Positions 17,855 to 28,548 are shown, counted from the stretch's first letter. The stretch is DNA of 64,000 nt from an uncultured Poribacteria bacterium (GCA_951812525.1 OX638316.1:4968608-5032607); one strand, 5' to 3'. Notes: a model not told the origin generated them from the sequence alone. Program-made: numbers and translations.

Positions 17855-18592
17855 CTAATTTTCGGAAAGATCAATTACCTCAGCATCTTTAGGCACCACA
17901 AACCTGAAAAGATCCGGTGCGAGTGTTTTATCTCTTTCAATCTGCGTGAGCGCAACAATGACGCTCTGACGGGTTCCGTCCTCAAACTCGGTTTTGTAGC
18001 CAAATTGCACAGGGAGCCACTCACCCGATTTCACCCAGATCTGAAGCGATTCCTTCGCGTTGGTACTCACCATGTGGGACTTAGGTTGCAACTCAATTTG
18101 ATGGACACCTTTGGGATTCGCGAATTCGTCAGGGATAAGTGCCATATTGTAGTTTTTCTGAACATCCTCGAGCGATGCCCCGATTCCAGGAAGCAATTCT
18201 CGGCGTTCAGGGTTGTTCCATTTCATCTTATTGACTTGGTTGAGTATCGGTGTATATGTCCAGCCATATTCACCATCTAAAACGGTGAGTTGGACGACTT
18301 TCGAGGCATCTTTCCGATCAACGTATTCCTTGCGGAGCAGATTCGGCCTACCAAATATAAACCGCCCACGAGCGACGCTTTTTTTATTAGCAAACAGCGT
18401 CGTCTCCTCAAAGTTTGCGCTGAAATTCTCAGACTTCTCATAAGCGGTTTTGAAATTTTGAAAAATCTCATCAACACTTTGCGGATACGCAGGGTTAACA
18501 CACAGTCCTGAAAGGATCATCACTGCTAACATCCAATTGCGAAAACCTGAAAATTTCACTAAAACAGTGCTCGAATAGGTCGGTCGGATCAT
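17855..18592 (-). CDS. lolA: LolA-like outer-membrane lipoprotein carrier protein
   Basis: A periplasmic carrier expected to move lipoproteins from the inner to the outer membrane, which implies a diderm envelope. It has 245 residues. A signal peptide is seen at MLAVMILSGLCVNPAYPQS, preceded by a basic N-terminus. The mature part has the LolA pattern: VDEIFQNFKTAYEKSENFSANFEE, GRFIFGRPNLLRKEYV, VLDGEYGWTYTP near the middle and LRLEL-like strands ending FRFVVPKDAEVIDL. A GTG directly precedes the ATG; GGAGAGG serves either. It heads the lolA-pgsA-thpR-recA run. Confidence 0.88.
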   Translation of the reverse strand: MIRPTYSSTVLVKFSGFRNWMLAVMILSGLCVNPAYPQSVDEIFQNFKTAYEKSENFSANFEETTLFANKKSVARGRFIFGRPNLLRKEYVDRKDASKVVQLTVLDGEYGWTYTPILNQVNKMKWNNPERRELLPGIGASLEDVQKNYNMALIPDEFANPKGVHQIELQPKSHMVSTNAKESLQIWVKSGEWLPVQFGYKTEFEDGTRQSVIVALTQIERDKTLAPDLFRFVVPKDAEVIDLSEN

Positions 18593-18643
18593 CACCCTCT
18601 CCTGTCTACCAAATTGTGCTTTGGAAATCCAATTTCATCTAAT

Positions 18644-18673
18644 AGTATAGCACACTTTACTTTTGAATGTCAA
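18644..18673 (-). promoter_or_regulatory. Sigma-70-type promoter of lolA-pgsA-thpR-recA
   Basis: The minus strand has TTGACA (18673-18668), 18 bases and TATACT (18649-18644), about 50 bases before the lolA start. The layout is the same as at 15347-15376. Confidence 0.65.
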
Positions 18674-18712
18674 TCATTTAAATTCATCAAGGTAGTTCAT
18701 AAATCAGAGTCC

Positions 18713-18745
18713 AATACGACTAATAGCAGTCAGCAATAGGCAGTC
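18713..18745. repeat. Short GCAGTCAG-type repeat
   Basis: GCAGTCAGCAATAGGCAGTCAG holds two copies of GCAGTCAG, 14 bases apart. It belongs with the similar heptad-like repeats near 8491, 38265 and 47125. Confidence 0.35.
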
Positions 18746-18824
18746 AGGAAAAGGTATATGTGGCATGGGCAATTTGCTTGTCTACCCATGCATTAACTGC
18801 TGAGATACTATTTGGTAAATTCGA

Positions 18825-19205
18825 TTAATTGGCTAACCTCGTCCAATCTGTCAGGATAACTTCAGTATCATTGGACTCGTCTAATGCACAAACGACGAGA
18901 CGTTCTAAAACTTGGGCGATGAGTGACTCCCGGAATACTGCCTGAAACCAGTTAGCAAATGTTTTGATTGCATCCGGCGATTCAGCGGACACCCAAAAGA
19001 TGACCCGACAAAAATCGAGACCTTCGTCTACCCATTTTTCGGAAATCTGGACATCCTGTGGAAAACCGCGGAAAGTCGGCAAAAAATCTGCAATTAAGAG
19101 CACCAACTCCTGATTGAGATAGGAGATCTCTGGAAGTATGTCGAAATGAATAGCGTACTTATGTGAATACGCTGAATCTTGGGGTTTGTCGTCCCGGTTT
19201 TGCAT
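18825..19205 (-). CDS. Hypothetical protein
   Basis: A 126-residue soluble protein that I do not recognise. It begins MQNRDDKPQDSAYSHKYAIH; the start could be later. It has amphipathic segments (LNQELVLLIADFLPTF, FANWFQAVFRESLIAQVLERLVVCAL) but no signal peptide, membrane segment or motif. Codon use resembles the neighbouring genes and the reading frame is clean, which supports a real gene. It stands alone between recA-lolA and the divergent metH. Confidence 0.5.
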   Translation of the reverse strand: MQNRDDKPQDSAYSHKYAIHFDILPEISYLNQELVLLIADFLPTFRGFPQDVQISEKWVDEGLDFCRVIFWVSAESPDAIKTFANWFQAVFRESLIAQVLERLVVCALDESNDTEVILTDWTRLAN

Positions 19206-19232
19206 GTGGTTTCCAGACTTTAAGGGTGGAGT

Positions 19233-19272
19233 CGGGAATCGGAGTTCCCTCCTACAGAAGAACTGAATGACC
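19233..19272. repeat. Dispersed intergenic repeat (copy 2)
   Basis: GGAATCGGAGTTCCCTCCTA then CAGAAGAACTGAATGAC is a variant of the element at 3878-3912 and 62401-62426. It lies in the metH upstream region. A weak sigma-70-like pair (TTGTGG at 19299, TATTAT at 19322, 17 apart) follows. No cobalamin riboswitch was recognised. Confidence 0.4.
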
Positions 19273-19396
19273 TAGGTTTCACAGAGTTTAAGTGGACATT
19301 GTGGATTTATACGTAGTATACTATTATACTGTACGACGCATTAAAACTTTACGGAGCGCGGCGCGTGCATCTATTAAATAAGGACATAATACATCT

Positions 19397-22300
19397 ATGG
19401 CAAATTCTGAACGGATAACATACCTAAAAAATGAACTGAAGCAGCGGATTCTGATTCTTGATGGTGCGATGGGTTCGCTGCTGCAGACGTATCGGCTGAC
19501 AGAAGCAGATTTTCGTGGCGATCAGTTCGCTGATCACCCATCCGAACTCAAAGGCTACAACGACCTGCTCTCCATAACCCAACCGCATATCGTCCAAGAG
19601 ATACATGCCAACTATTGCAGTGCGGGTGCGGACATCATTGAAACAAATACCTTTACCAGTACATCTGTGTCAATGGCAGATTACCAACTTCAGGATATCG
19701 CGTACCAAGTAAACTACGAAGCCGCACGCATCGCTCGCCAGGTAGCAGATAAATGGACATCACCGAATAAACCACGCTTTGTCGCCGGAAGCATGGGACC
19801 TACCAACCGGAGCTGCTCAATCTCCCCGAATGTAAACGACCCTGGATATCGGAACATTACCTTTTCACAACTCGTTTCTGCCTACACAACACAAGTGGAA
19901 GGCTTAATCGATGGCGGTGTCGATTTCCTTCTTGTCGAAACCGTCATGGACACACTTAACTGTAAAGCTGCTCTTTTCGCTATCCAGACGCTCGCTGAAT
20001 CACGAGGCATTGACATCCCGTTCATTGTCTCCTCTGACAGGAGCGGTGGCGGCGGTAGAAATCTTTCCGGACAAACTGTTGAAGCTTTTTGGAACTCCGT
20101 CCGGCACGCAAACCTGCTCGCTGTCGGGTTAAACTGCGGTTTTGGTTCTCAACAGATCCGTCCATATCTCGCCGAGATGGCGAAAATGGCTGACATACCC
20201 GTTATCTGTTACCCAAACGCTGGACTCCCCAACGAGCTTGGCCAGTATACACAGAGCCCGGAGGAGATGGGGAAATGGATGCACGAATTTGCGCAAAACG
20301 GATTCGTCAATATCGTCGGCGGCTGCTGCGGAAGTCAGCCTGAACACATCGAAACAATTGCTAAGGTCGCCGCTGAATATCCGCCGCGAGCACCCGTTCC
20401 ACAAGAACGCGCCTGTCGACTCAGCGGGTTAGAGGCGTTTAATATCACCTCCGATTCTCTCTTTGTTAACGTTGGCGAACGGACAAACGTAACAGGATCC
20501 CGACGATTTGCGACACTCATTAAAAATGAGGATTATGAGACTGCATTAGAGGTTGCCCGCGACCAAGTGGAAAACGGTGCACAAGTCATCGATATTAATA
20601 TGGATGCAGGCATGTTAGATGCCAAAGCGGCAATGGTCAAGTTCCTCAATCTCATCGCCGCAGAACCGGACATTAGTCGAGTGCCAATTATGCTGGACTC
20701 CAGTCGGTGGGAGGTAATAGAAGCAGGTTTGGCGTGCATTCAAGGGAAGGGTGTCGTCAACTCAATCAGTTTGAAAGAGGGTGAAGCAGACTTCTTAGCA
20801 AAAGCCCAGCAGATCCGTCAATACGGCGCGGCTGTTATTGTCATGGCGTTCGACGAGGCGGGTCAAGCCGACACTTACGAGCGGAAAGTAGCAATCTGTC
20901 GTAGAGCATATCGACTCTTGACAGAAGAGGTCGGATTCCCACCAGAGGATATTATTTTCGATCCGAACATTTTCGCTGTAGCGACCGGTATCGAAGAACA
21001 CAACGAGTATGCGGAGGCGTTTATTGAGGCGTGCAAAGAAATCAAAGCCACTTGTCCTGGCGCTTTGGTGAGTGGTGGCGTGAGCAATATTTCATTTGCT
21101 TTTCGTGGCAATGACCGGGTCAGAGAGGCGATGCACGCGGCGTTCCTCTATCATGCCATCAATGCCGGTATGGACATGGGAATTGTCAACGCTGGACAAC
21201 TTGCTGTCTACGACGATCTACCCAAAACACTTCTGGAAGCAGTGGAGGATGTCCTATTCAATCGTCGATCAGATGCGACGGATCGACTCGTTAATCTCGC
21301 TACCACGCTACACGGAAAAGGGAAAAAGAAGCGTGTGAGTCGAAAATGGCGAAAATTGCCTGTTGAAGAGCGGCTTCGGCACGCACTAGTCGAAGGAATT
21401 CTCGAATATATTGAAGCCGACACAGAAGAAGCACGGCAAAACTATGAACGTCCTATACAGGTAATTGAAGGACCGTTGATGGACGGTATGAACCGGGTCG
21501 GAGAACTGTTCGGTGATGGCAAAATGTTCCTGCCGCAAGTGGTCAAAAGTGCACGGGTGATGAAAAAGGCTGTTGCACACCTTATTCCGTATATTGAAAA
21601 GGAACAGGCAGAAGGGGGCATCCGATCCAGAGGTAAGATTGTGATGGCGACGGTAAAAGGCGATGTACACGACATCGGAAAGAACATCGTCGGTGTTGTA
21701 CTTGGGTGCAACAACTACGAAGTCATCGACCTTGGGGTTATGGTACCTGCGGAAGATATTCTGGAAACAGCACGAAAGGAGAACGCCGATATTATCGGGT
21801 TAAGTGGTCTGATCACGCCGTCGTTAGATGAGATGGTATATGTCGCTGAAGAGATGGAACGTGAAGGTTTACGTATCCCACTTCTCATCGGCGGTGCGAC
21901 CACCTCAAAGGTGCATACTGCTGTCCAAATTGAGCCTGTGTACAACGGGCTAACGGTTCACGTCAAAGATGCTTCACGAAGTGTCGGTGTTGTCAGCAAT
22001 TTGATGAGTGAAGAAAAGCAGCAGACGTTCGCTGAGCAGACCCGTGAAGAATACGAAGAGATCCGAGAACGCCGTGCTAAAAATCGGAAACAGGTGAACC
22101 TACTCACTTTCGCTATCGCACAAGAACGAAAAGCTACATTGGATTGGCGTAATTACCAACCGCCTATGCCCGATTTGATAGGCACTAAGGTCTTTGATGA
22201 CTATCCGTTAGTGAAACTCGTCGATTATATCGACTGGAGTCCATTTTTTACAACTTGGGGACTCCGCGGTAAGTATCCGAATATATTGGAGAATCCAGAG

Positions 22301-23071
22301 GTAGGCGAGGAGGCGCGTAAACTTCTCAAAGATGCCGAAACACTTCTCAATACTATCGTCGAAGAGAAGAGGTTGCAGGCACGTGCTGTCGTTGGGCTTT
22401 TCCCTGCTAATGGCATTGGCGAAGACACCGAAATCTACGCAAACGAAACACGGACGGAGGTGATTGCTACACTACATCACCTACGCCAACAGACGGAGCA
22501 ACCGTTTATGAGACCGAACCTTAGTCTCGGTGATTTCATCGCACCGAAAGCAACAGAGGTTCAAGACTACATCGGAGCATTTGCTGTAACAACAGGCATC
22601 GGTGTCTCCGAACTTTGTGCGGAGTTTGAGCGGAAGCAGGATGATTATAATAGTATTATGACGAAGGCACTGGCAGACCGACTGGCAGAGGCTTTCGCGG
22701 AGAAGATGCATCAACACATCCGCACAACGCTTTGGGGGTACGCTGATGATGAGACGTTGGATAATGATGCGTTGATAACCGAAAAATATCGTGGGATTCG
22801 TCCGGCACCGGGTTATCCTGCATGTCCGGATCACAACCAAAAGCGGGTGTTGTTCGACTTATTGAAGGTTACGGAAAATACTGGTATTTCTCTCACCGAG
22901 AGTCTGGCGATGTTCCCAGCGGCATCTGTAAGTGGGTGGTATTATTCGCACCCAGAGGCGCGGTATTTCAGTATTGGTAGAATTGGTGAAGATCAGGTTG
23001 CGGATTATGCGGGACGTACTGGAATGGAACTGGAAACGGCGAGACGTTGGCTTAAGCCGTTGCTTACATAA
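19397..23071 (+). CDS. metH: Cobalamin-dependent methionine synthase
   Basis: MetH transfers a methyl group from methyltetrahydrofolate to homocysteine through cobalamin. The 1224 residues hold all modules in order. The homocysteine domain has [19 protein letters not shown] and the zinc motif [12 protein letters not shown]. The pterin-binding domain has [15 protein letters not shown] and [10 protein letters not shown]. The cap domain precedes the B12-binding domain, where [13 protein letters not shown] supplies the axial histidine. The C-terminal reactivation domain has [16 protein letters not shown]. One odd feature: the normally conserved SGTITDASGR segment of the homocysteine domain reads [10 protein letters not shown] at the same length. 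An AAGGA element lies 12 bases before the ATG. It is divergent from the hypothetical gene upstream. Confidence 0.97.
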   Translation: MANSERITYLKNELKQRILILDGAMGSLLQTYRLTEADFRGDQFADHPSELKGYNDLLSITQPHIVQEIHANYCSAGADIIETNTFTSTSVSMADYQLQDIAYQVNYEAARIARQVADKWTSPNKPRFVAGSMGPTNRSCSISPNVNDPGYRNITFSQLVSAYTTQVEGLIDGGVDFLLVETVMDTLNCKAALFAIQTLAESRGIDIPFIVSSDRSGGGGRNLSGQTVEAFWNSVRHANLLAVGLNCGFGSQQIRPYLAEMAKMADIPVICYPNAGLPNELGQYTQSPEEMGKWMHEFAQNGFVNIVGGCCGSQPEHIETIAKVAAEYPPRAPVPQERACRLSGLEAFNITSDSLFVNVGERTNVTGSRRFATLIKNEDYETALEVARDQVENGAQVIDINMDAGMLDAKAAMVKFLNLIAAEPDISRVPIMLDSSRWEVIEAGLACIQGKGVVNSISLKEGEADFLAKAQQIRQYGAAVIVMAFDEAGQADTYERKVAICRRAYRLLTEEVGFPPEDIIFDPNIFAVATGIEEHNEYAEAFIEACKEIKATCPGALVSGGVSNISFAFRGNDRVREAMHAAFLYHAINAGMDMGIVNAGQLAVYDDLPKTLLEAVEDVLFNRRSDATDRLVNLATTLHGKGKKKRVSRKWRKLPVEERLRHALVEGILEYIEADTEEARQNYERPIQVIEGPLMDGMNRVGELFGDGKMFLPQVVKSARVMKKAVAHLIPYIEKEQAEGGIRSRGKIVMATVKGDVHDIGKNIVGVVLGCNNYEVIDLGVMVPAEDILETARKENADIIGLSGLITPSLDEMVYVAEEMEREGLRIPLLIGGATTSKVHTAVQIEPVYNGLTVHVKDASRSVGVVSNLMSEEKQQTFAEQTREEYEEIRERRAKNRKQVNLLTFAIAQERKATLDWRNYQPPMPDLIGTKVFDDYPLVKLVDYIDWSPFFTTWGLRGKYPNILENPEVGEEARKLLKDAETLLNTIVEEKRLQARAVVGLFPANGIGEDTEIYANETRTEVIATLHHLRQQTEQPFMRPNLSLGDFIAPKATEVQDYIGAFAVTTGIGVSELCAEFERKQDDYNSIMTKALADRLAEAFAEKMHQHIRTTLWGYADDETLDNDALITEKYRGIRPAPGYPACPDHNQKRVLFDLLKVTENTGISLTESLAMFPAASVSGWYYSHPEARYFSIGRIGEDQVADYAGRTGMELETARRWLKPLLT

Positions 23072-23165
23072 AATTGCTCTATCGTAAAATCCGAAAATAT
23101 GAGTGAAACCCAACCTACAAAAACCAAACCCTTATATTGAACTCGCTTGACAACGTTATTAGCAA

Positions 23166-23528
23166 TCATACCTTAGGCTGATATAGACCGATGCAGTTGC
23201 CACTTGGGTCGAGGATCAGTGCGAAAGAACCCATACCACTCGGAATAGGGCGCGGCGGCACAAGGGTCTGCCCACCATGACTTTCTGCTTCCTCAAGCGA
23301 TGCATGAAGGTCATCAACCTGAATATAAATAGTAACACCGTTATCAGAACACATATCGTCGGTTGAGGAAAATATGTGTCCATCTACCCCATTTTCCGAT
23401 TCTGGATCGACGCTGTAAACGCCGTGGGTGTTATAACTAATATTCCAACCAAACAAAGAACTATAAAACTTACTCAACGCCTCACCATCCCTGCCTGATA
23501 TTTCAAAATGTACGACTGGTTTTCCCAT
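23166..23528 (-). CDS. VOC superfamily (glyoxalase-like) protein
   Basis: A 120-residue single vicinal-oxygen-chelate module. VVHFEISGRDGEALSKFYSS is the first beta-alpha-beta unit, IQVDDLHASLEEAESHGGQ the second, and ILDPSGNCIGLYQP the final strand with the usual D-P-x-G-N. Members include glyoxalases, dioxygenases and antibiotic-binding proteins; the substrate is not predictable. The ATG at 23528 has an AAGGA site. It is convergent with metH. Confidence 0.85.
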   Translation of the reverse strand: MGKPVVHFEISGRDGEALSKFYSSLFGWNISYNTHGVYSVDPESENGVDGHIFSSTDDMCSDNGVTIYIQVDDLHASLEEAESHGGQTLVPPRPIPSGMGSFALILDPSGNCIGLYQPKV

Positions 23529-23627
23529 CGGAACTTATCCTTTTTTCATTTTAAGCATATAAGAATAAATTATACACGAAACTGGTGCCGTAAATGCAAA
23601 TCATATTTTAAATTTTCTGCATTCGGG

Positions 23628-23656
23628 TTGATATTCAAGCAAACTTTTGTTATAAT
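23628..23656 (+). promoter_or_regulatory. Sigma-70-type promoter of the DUF58 gene
   Basis: TTGATA, 17 bases, TATAAT, about 40 bases before the ATG at 23695. Confidence 0.6.
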
Positions 23657-23694
23657 TGAACTTTAAGATTTAAGAAGTGATTAGAAAGAACACC

Positions 23695-24585
23695 ATGCAA
23701 ACATCTCACAAATATTTAGATCCGGTTGCGCTCTCTCGGATTGGGGGCATGGAGCTTGTTGCCAGACTTGTTGTTGAAGGGTTCGTCACGGGTCTGCACA
23801 AAAGTCCGTATCAAGGGTTTAGTGTCGAATTCGCTGAACACCGGCAATATATGCCGGGTGACGAAATCCGCTATATCGATTGGAAGGTCTACGGGAAATC
23901 CGATCGGTATTATGTCAAAAAGTTTGAAGAAGAGACGAACCTGCGCGCATATATTCTCCTTGACACCAGCGCGTCAATGAATTACAAGCACGCCGAGGAG
24001 GGGTTGACGAAGTTTGAATACGGGTGTTACCTCGCGGCGACGCTTACCTACCTTATGCTGAAACAACGGGATTCTGTTGGATTAGCACTCTTTGATACAG
24101 ACATTACACAATACATTCCACCGAGAGGTGCGGCAACGCATCTACGGGCGATTATGTCCGCCTTGGAAAATGCTACGCCCGGTAAGGAGACACAACTCAG
24201 CAGTCTTTTCCACGAACTCGCCAAGCGGATTGTGAGACGGGGTTTAGTCATCGTTATCTCGGATCTACTTGATGAACCTTCACAGGTTATCTCTGCCTTG
24301 AAGCATCTTCGCCATCAAAAGCATGAAGTGATCGTCTTTCACCTACTCGATCCCGCCGAACTGACCTTTCCTTACACGGGTTCTGTCGTCTTTAGAGACA
24401 TGGAAACAGGGCAGACGCTTTCAACCCAAGCCGATACGCTGAAAACAGATTATCTCGAAAAACTGAACCAGTTTATCCAGAGTTATCGCCGTGGTTGTGG
24501 TGCAAGTCAGATCGATTACGTTCAGATGGATACAGCAACACCGTTTGATTATGCGTTGTCTGAGTACCTTTCCCGCCGAAAGTAG
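23695..24585 (+). CDS. DUF58 / von Willebrand factor A-like protein
   Basis: A 296-residue DUF58 protein, a family usually found with MoxR AAA+ ATPases in chaperone-like or envelope-related systems. The conserved N-terminal block is FSVEFAEHRQYMPGDEIRYI followed by DWKVYGKSDRYYVKKFEEE. The vWA-type metal site follows in YILLDTSASM (D-x-S-x-S), with VIVISDLLDE later. No membrane segment precedes the domain, unlike many family members. A GTG at 23677 would add six residues, but the ATG is preferred. No moxR gene is adjacent, which is unusual. It is convergent with the propeller/SpoIIE gene. Confidence 0.88.
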   Translation: MQTSHKYLDPVALSRIGGMELVARLVVEGFVTGLHKSPYQGFSVEFAEHRQYMPGDEIRYIDWKVYGKSDRYYVKKFEEETNLRAYILLDTSASMNYKHAEEGLTKFEYGCYLAATLTYLMLKQRDSVGLALFDTDITQYIPPRGAATHLRAIMSALENATPGKETQLSSLFHELAKRIVRRGLVIVISDLLDEPSQVISALKHLRHQKHEVIVFHLLDPAELTFPYTGSVVFRDMETGQTLSTQADTLKTDYLEKLNQFIQSYRRGCGASQIDYVQMDTATPFDYALSEYLSRRK

Positions 24586-24615
24586 ACCTTGTAGGGAACA
24601 TTAGGATTGTCATCT

Positions 24616-27600
24616 CTACCCAGATGCAGCTATACGTTTGATAACAACGAGCGTTAAATCATCGTACTGTTCCGCTTCCTCAACAAACCTATTAACATCT
24701 TCAACGATATGTTGAATCACTTCCTCAGCGGAGCATTCGTTTGGCACTTGAGAAGCCATATCTTTCAACCGTTCAGTTCCGTACATGTCTTCGTTAGCGT
24801 TGAGGGCTTCAATTAGACCATCAGAGTGGAAGATAAGCACATCGCCTTCAGCTAAATCGAAAGCGACAGATTCATATCGGACACTTTTCATACTACCGAG
24901 AGGCAGATCACTGTTTTCAATTTCGATGATTTCAGTGCCTCTTTTGAGAATAGGATAGGGTTGTCCACCGTTGGCGTAATCAACACGTTTCTCGGATTCA
25001 TTGAGAATTGCCAAATTGAGCGCAATAAAACTGGGACCGTACATTCGAGGTGCTAATCCGGCATTGAGGTCGGTGAGGATAGCATCTGCATCGGATCTAA
25101 ATCTGGCAACTTCATGGAGCATTCCGTTCGTGAGCACAGCATTCATTGCCCCACGTAATCCTTTGCCTGCTGCATCAGCTACTGCAATCGCAGTTTGACC
25201 ATTTGCAACGGTTAAGTAATCGTAAAAATCCCCTCCTACCTGCGTTGCGGGGACCGACATCCCGGCAATATCAAATTCTTCAGTATCTGGTGATTCTGTG
25301 GGTAGTAGTCCCATTTGTATGTTTTGTGCCTCGTCCAACTCAGCACGGATTCGCTGTATTTCTGCTTCTTCTCTTTCCATCATTTCGCTGCGAAGTTGGG
25401 CGGTGTGCCTTCGGTTGATGAACAAGCGACCAACGAGTGCTAGGACAATAGTCATGAACATGACCGTAGGGAGATATGTTCGCCACTGAGCCCAAAAGGG
25501 GGGTGGGATCGTAAAATCGACCACGGCGGGTGGCTGTGTGTAGGGCCAGTCTTTACGGAAAGCCTTGACGATGAAACTATACGTCCCCGCCTTAAGTCCG
25601 GTATATCGTACGCATAGAACTCCATTTTGGTTTTTAAATTCCTGTTGAACGTCATCAATGTGCGTTGCTTGTTGCGTTGCCACTCTGGATGCGGGAAACC
25701 ACTTGTCAGATGCCAGCCCAGAACCGACAGGCAAAAGTGAGAACTCCTCCGCTGAAATCTTTGTCCATCCTGGACTATTCAATCCGATGATTTTAAATTC
25801 ATAGGAGAGACTTTCCCGGAGTTGGCTGATCCCTCGGACATAGATGCTGATATGTTTACTTCCGCGTGCTGGTAGTGTAATACCAGATGAGAGTTCGTTG
25901 TAGGTTTTATCAGTCTTTAGAGCAGTTAGTCGATAAAAAGGGAGACCGCCGCGCGTCGGTGTATATTGTGTAACACCGCCTTCGGTTGCGAACCATATAT
26001 CTTTGTCGGAAGATTCATAAATTTTCGAGATGTTGTTATGCGCCAGACCGTCTTTTGTAGTGAGAGAGTCGAAGGTTTCACCGTCGTATCGGACGGTGCC
26101 GCCACCCTTTGTTGCGAACCATATACTTCCACTACTGTCCTCAATTACATCCCGCACGTTGTCGACGAGAAATCCCTCTTTTCTGGAAGTCTGAGATGTA
26201 TTTTTAGTTGTATAGGCTGTGAGTTCTTTCCCATCGTAGCGGACAGCACCACGAGGCGTTGCGAGCCAAAGAACACCATCATGAGAAGTCAAGGATGCAT
26301 TTACTGGAGGCAGTTCAATGTCTTTAGTTGTGATTAAGTCCCTGTCGAGATATGTCTTGAGAGCATCTGGAAAGAGGAAGGTGACTTTTCCATACAATTC
26401 CCTTGGGTTCTGCCATACTGCGAGTGGCGCGGCATTAGAATTTCTCTTGAGTACAATTGGTTTATTCGGATCAACGACATTCCAGCGTATTAACTTCCCT
26501 GTAACAGCGTTGTAAAACCACTTGGTCCCCAATGGTATTTCCAACACCTTTGTTACTTTAATCAGATGCGGCAGGACCTCTGGCTCAACATTTATATCCG
26601 TTGAAGGACCAATCGCTGCTGGATAGGACTGCACTATTCCGTTCTCAAAAAGCACCCACAATTTGTCGTTCTCATCTGTGTGCAAGGCATTTATAGGAGA
26701 CTCTGTATGATCAATTTCCACATTGGTTTGAAAGGGAATTCTCTGGAATCGACCCGTAAACCATGACAATCCTGTGGCATCTGCTTTGAAAATATGTCCC
26801 CCAAAAGCTAACCACCGGTGTTCCCCGTCAGTAACAAATAGATTAGGATTCCTATCAGACTCTCTAACGATTCGTCCTTCTCTGGGTTTGATAAAGACAG
26901 AAACTTGATCAAAGCGTTCGTTTCCGTAGCGGAAAAATGTGTATTGTGTAGCAGTTCTGCTGAAAAGCGGTTCGTTAGCAAACCAGATATATCCGTCAAC
27001 CTCAAATATTTCTACTATGTCTGTCCAATTTGCGAAGCGCGATTTCCCTCCAATTCTACCACCGATTCCCGTGCCATGATTCTGAATTGCAGGCATTGCG
27101 TTAAATACCGTCACGCCGTTATCATGCCCGAACCACAAATCACCGTTAATCGCTTCAAAAATAGCGCGAACTCGGTCAATATGGAGTCCACTATCAGCAC
27201 TATAAGGAATTAACTTAAGGGTAGCATCGTATTGACGGACCTCGCCACTTTCATTAGTAAACCACAGGTTTCCCCACGCGTCCTCAATTTGAAATACCTC
27301 TTGCATGTTTCTGAAGGTCTGCAGTCGATAATCGTTCGACCATCTTGTGATACGACCATCGTTAAACCAGAGGCGACCTTTCGTGTCCATCTGGAATGAG
27401 GCTTGTCTGGCAGATCCATATCGTTCAGGATCACCTTGTTCTGAACGCAAAGGTAGAATCTGTTTAAAGGTTTTTCCATCAAACTTCAGTAGAAGATTAT
27501 AGCCACCAAACCAAAGATTCCAGGACGCATCTTCTGCTACGGCCGCAATAGGCCCAACTGCATTAAGGTTTGACGTATCGTAACGGGTAAATCCGACTTT

Positions 27601-28338
27601 GGGTTGGACGCGCGGGGTTGAAATTTCTGTTTTATCATTCTCGGTTTCGCCGCCGAGTTCTATGTCTGTCGAAGGACTCTCACGGAAACTGAGAATTACA
27701 CCACTTTTTTCGTTTATGCCTTCACTACCGGCAAGCCAAATAGTTCTGTCTTGGCTCTCAAAGATGGCGTTTATTGTCAATTCTTCCGTTGACTGCTGTG
27801 TATCTTCGCCGCCAATCTCGTTTCGATGTGCCTGTGGCGGCTTTTGGACACCTGGGGTAACGTACTTGGTTAGCCACTCATTTTCACTAACCCATACGTC
27901 CCCCGCCCTATCAACAATTAGTAAGTTCCCAGTTCCGATCAAATCAATCGAAGTTCCGTCAAAACGGCTGACGTGACCGGTTTCTTCTGAATCACTTCGC
28001 GTAAGAAACCAGATGTGTCCCCACTTATCTTCAACGATGAGTCGCGTACGTCCGAGGAGTGCTCCCGGTTGAACGCCAGATGCTGGTGCCTCCTCTGAAG
28101 TAACTGAGGAAGCTGTGTAGGACAGAAAAGTTGTACCATCAAAACGGCTGACACCACCCCTATCGGAGCCGAGCCAAATTGATCCTCGGCTATCCTGAAA
28201 AATAACTGGGACTATAGGACCCACAAGACCATCAGCAACCGTATAGGTTTTTGTCTGCTCGAAAGCCACGGAATATTGAATAAAAACGATGGAGAAAGAT
28301 AAAAATAAGATAAATATGAATCTTATTGAGCTATTCAC
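24616..28338 (-). CDS. Beta-propeller sensor with SpoIIE-type PP2C phosphatase output
   Basis: A 1240-residue membrane-anchored signalling protein. An N-terminal signal segment (FIFILFLSFSIVFIQYSV) leads to a long periplasmic region of two-component-regulator propeller repeats, for example FQDSRGSIWLGSDRGGVSRF, IEDSSGSIWFATKGGGTVRY and IYESSDKDIWFATEGGVTQY. A Y_Y_Y-type domain (LSYEFKIIGLNSPGW) follows, then one transmembrane helix (YLPTVMFMTIVLALVG), a short coiled linker and a SpoIIE/RsbU-type phosphatase domain (MGLLPTESP, VGGDFYDYL, DAAGKGLRGAMNAVL, FHSDGLIEA, EQYDDLTLVVI). Known relatives with this output dephosphorylate anti-anti-sigma proteins. No histidine kinase is present. The GTG start at 28338 has a GGGGG site. 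The ligand and target are unknown. Confidence 0.92.
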   Translation of the reverse strand: MNSSIRFIFILFLSFSIVFIQYSVAFEQTKTYTVADGLVGPIVPVIFQDSRGSIWLGSDRGGVSRFDGTTFLSYTASSVTSEEAPASGVQPGALLGRTRLIVEDKWGHIWFLTRSDSEETGHVSRFDGTSIDLIGTGNLLIVDRAGDVWVSENEWLTKYVTPGVQKPPQAHRNEIGGEDTQQSTEELTINAIFESQDRTIWLAGSEGINEKSGVILSFRESPSTDIELGGETENDKTEISTPRVQPKVGFTRYDTSNLNAVGPIAAVAEDASWNLWFGGYNLLLKFDGKTFKQILPLRSEQGDPERYGSARQASFQMDTKGRLWFNDGRITRWSNDYRLQTFRNMQEVFQIEDAWGNLWFTNESGEVRQYDATLKLIPYSADSGLHIDRVRAIFEAINGDLWFGHDNGVTVFNAMPAIQNHGTGIGGRIGGKSRFANWTDIVEIFEVDGYIWFANEPLFSRTATQYTFFRYGNERFDQVSVFIKPREGRIVRESDRNPNLFVTDGEHRWLAFGGHIFKADATGLSWFTGRFQRIPFQTNVEIDHTESPINALHTDENDKLWVLFENGIVQSYPAAIGPSTDINVEPEVLPHLIKVTKVLEIPLGTKWFYNAVTGKLIRWNVVDPNKPIVLKRNSNAAPLAVWQNPRELYGKVTFLFPDALKTYLDRDLITTKDIELPPVNASLTSHDGVLWLATPRGAVRYDGKELTAYTTKNTSQTSRKEGFLVDNVRDVIEDSSGSIWFATKGGGTVRYDGETFDSLTTKDGLAHNNISKIYESSDKDIWFATEGGVTQYTPTRGGLPFYRLTALKTDKTYNELSSGITLPARGSKHISIYVRGISQLRESLSYEFKIIGLNSPGWTKISAEEFSLLPVGSGLASDKWFPASRVATQQATHIDDVQQEFKNQNGVLCVRYTGLKAGTYSFIVKAFRKDWPYTQPPAVVDFTIPPPFWAQWRTYLPTVMFMTIVLALVGRLFINRRHTAQLRSEMMEREEAEIQRIRAELDEAQNIQMGLLPTESPDTEEFDIAGMSVPATQVGGDFYDYLTVANGQTAIAVADAAGKGLRGAMNAVLTNGMLHEVARFRSDADAILTDLNAGLAPRMYGPSFIALNLAILNESEKRVDYANGGQPYPILKRGTEIIEIENSDLPLGSMKSVRYESVAFDLAEGDVLIFHSDGLIEALNANEDMYGTERLKDMASQVPNECSAEEVIQHIVEDVNRFVEEAEQYDDLTLVVIKRIAASG

Positions 28339-28519
28339 TACAAACCCCCTTTAATAGTTCAAAGAAGTCATACATAAGAATGTGTTTGTAGAAAAAGATG
28401 GATTCGAGATATAGTCCTGCTATGATTTAATGAAAATATATACGAATAATCCAAAGATAGCCGTTGTTTTCCAAAAGGATAACAGATTTGAGAAGTAAAG
28501 TCAAGAAAAATCATATACA

Positions 28520-28548
28520 TTGATCCGTTAAACGAATTATGATATAAT
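28520..28548 (+). promoter_or_regulatory. Sigma-70-type promoter
   Basis: TTGATC, 17 bases, TATAAT, about 60 bases before the oxidoreductase gene at 28613. Confidence 0.55.

Noticed and set aside
19206-19396. Cobalamin riboswitch before metH
   Set aside because: I found no B12-box-like GCCACTG core or the expected long structured leader; the interval holds a dispersed repeat and a weak promoter instead.
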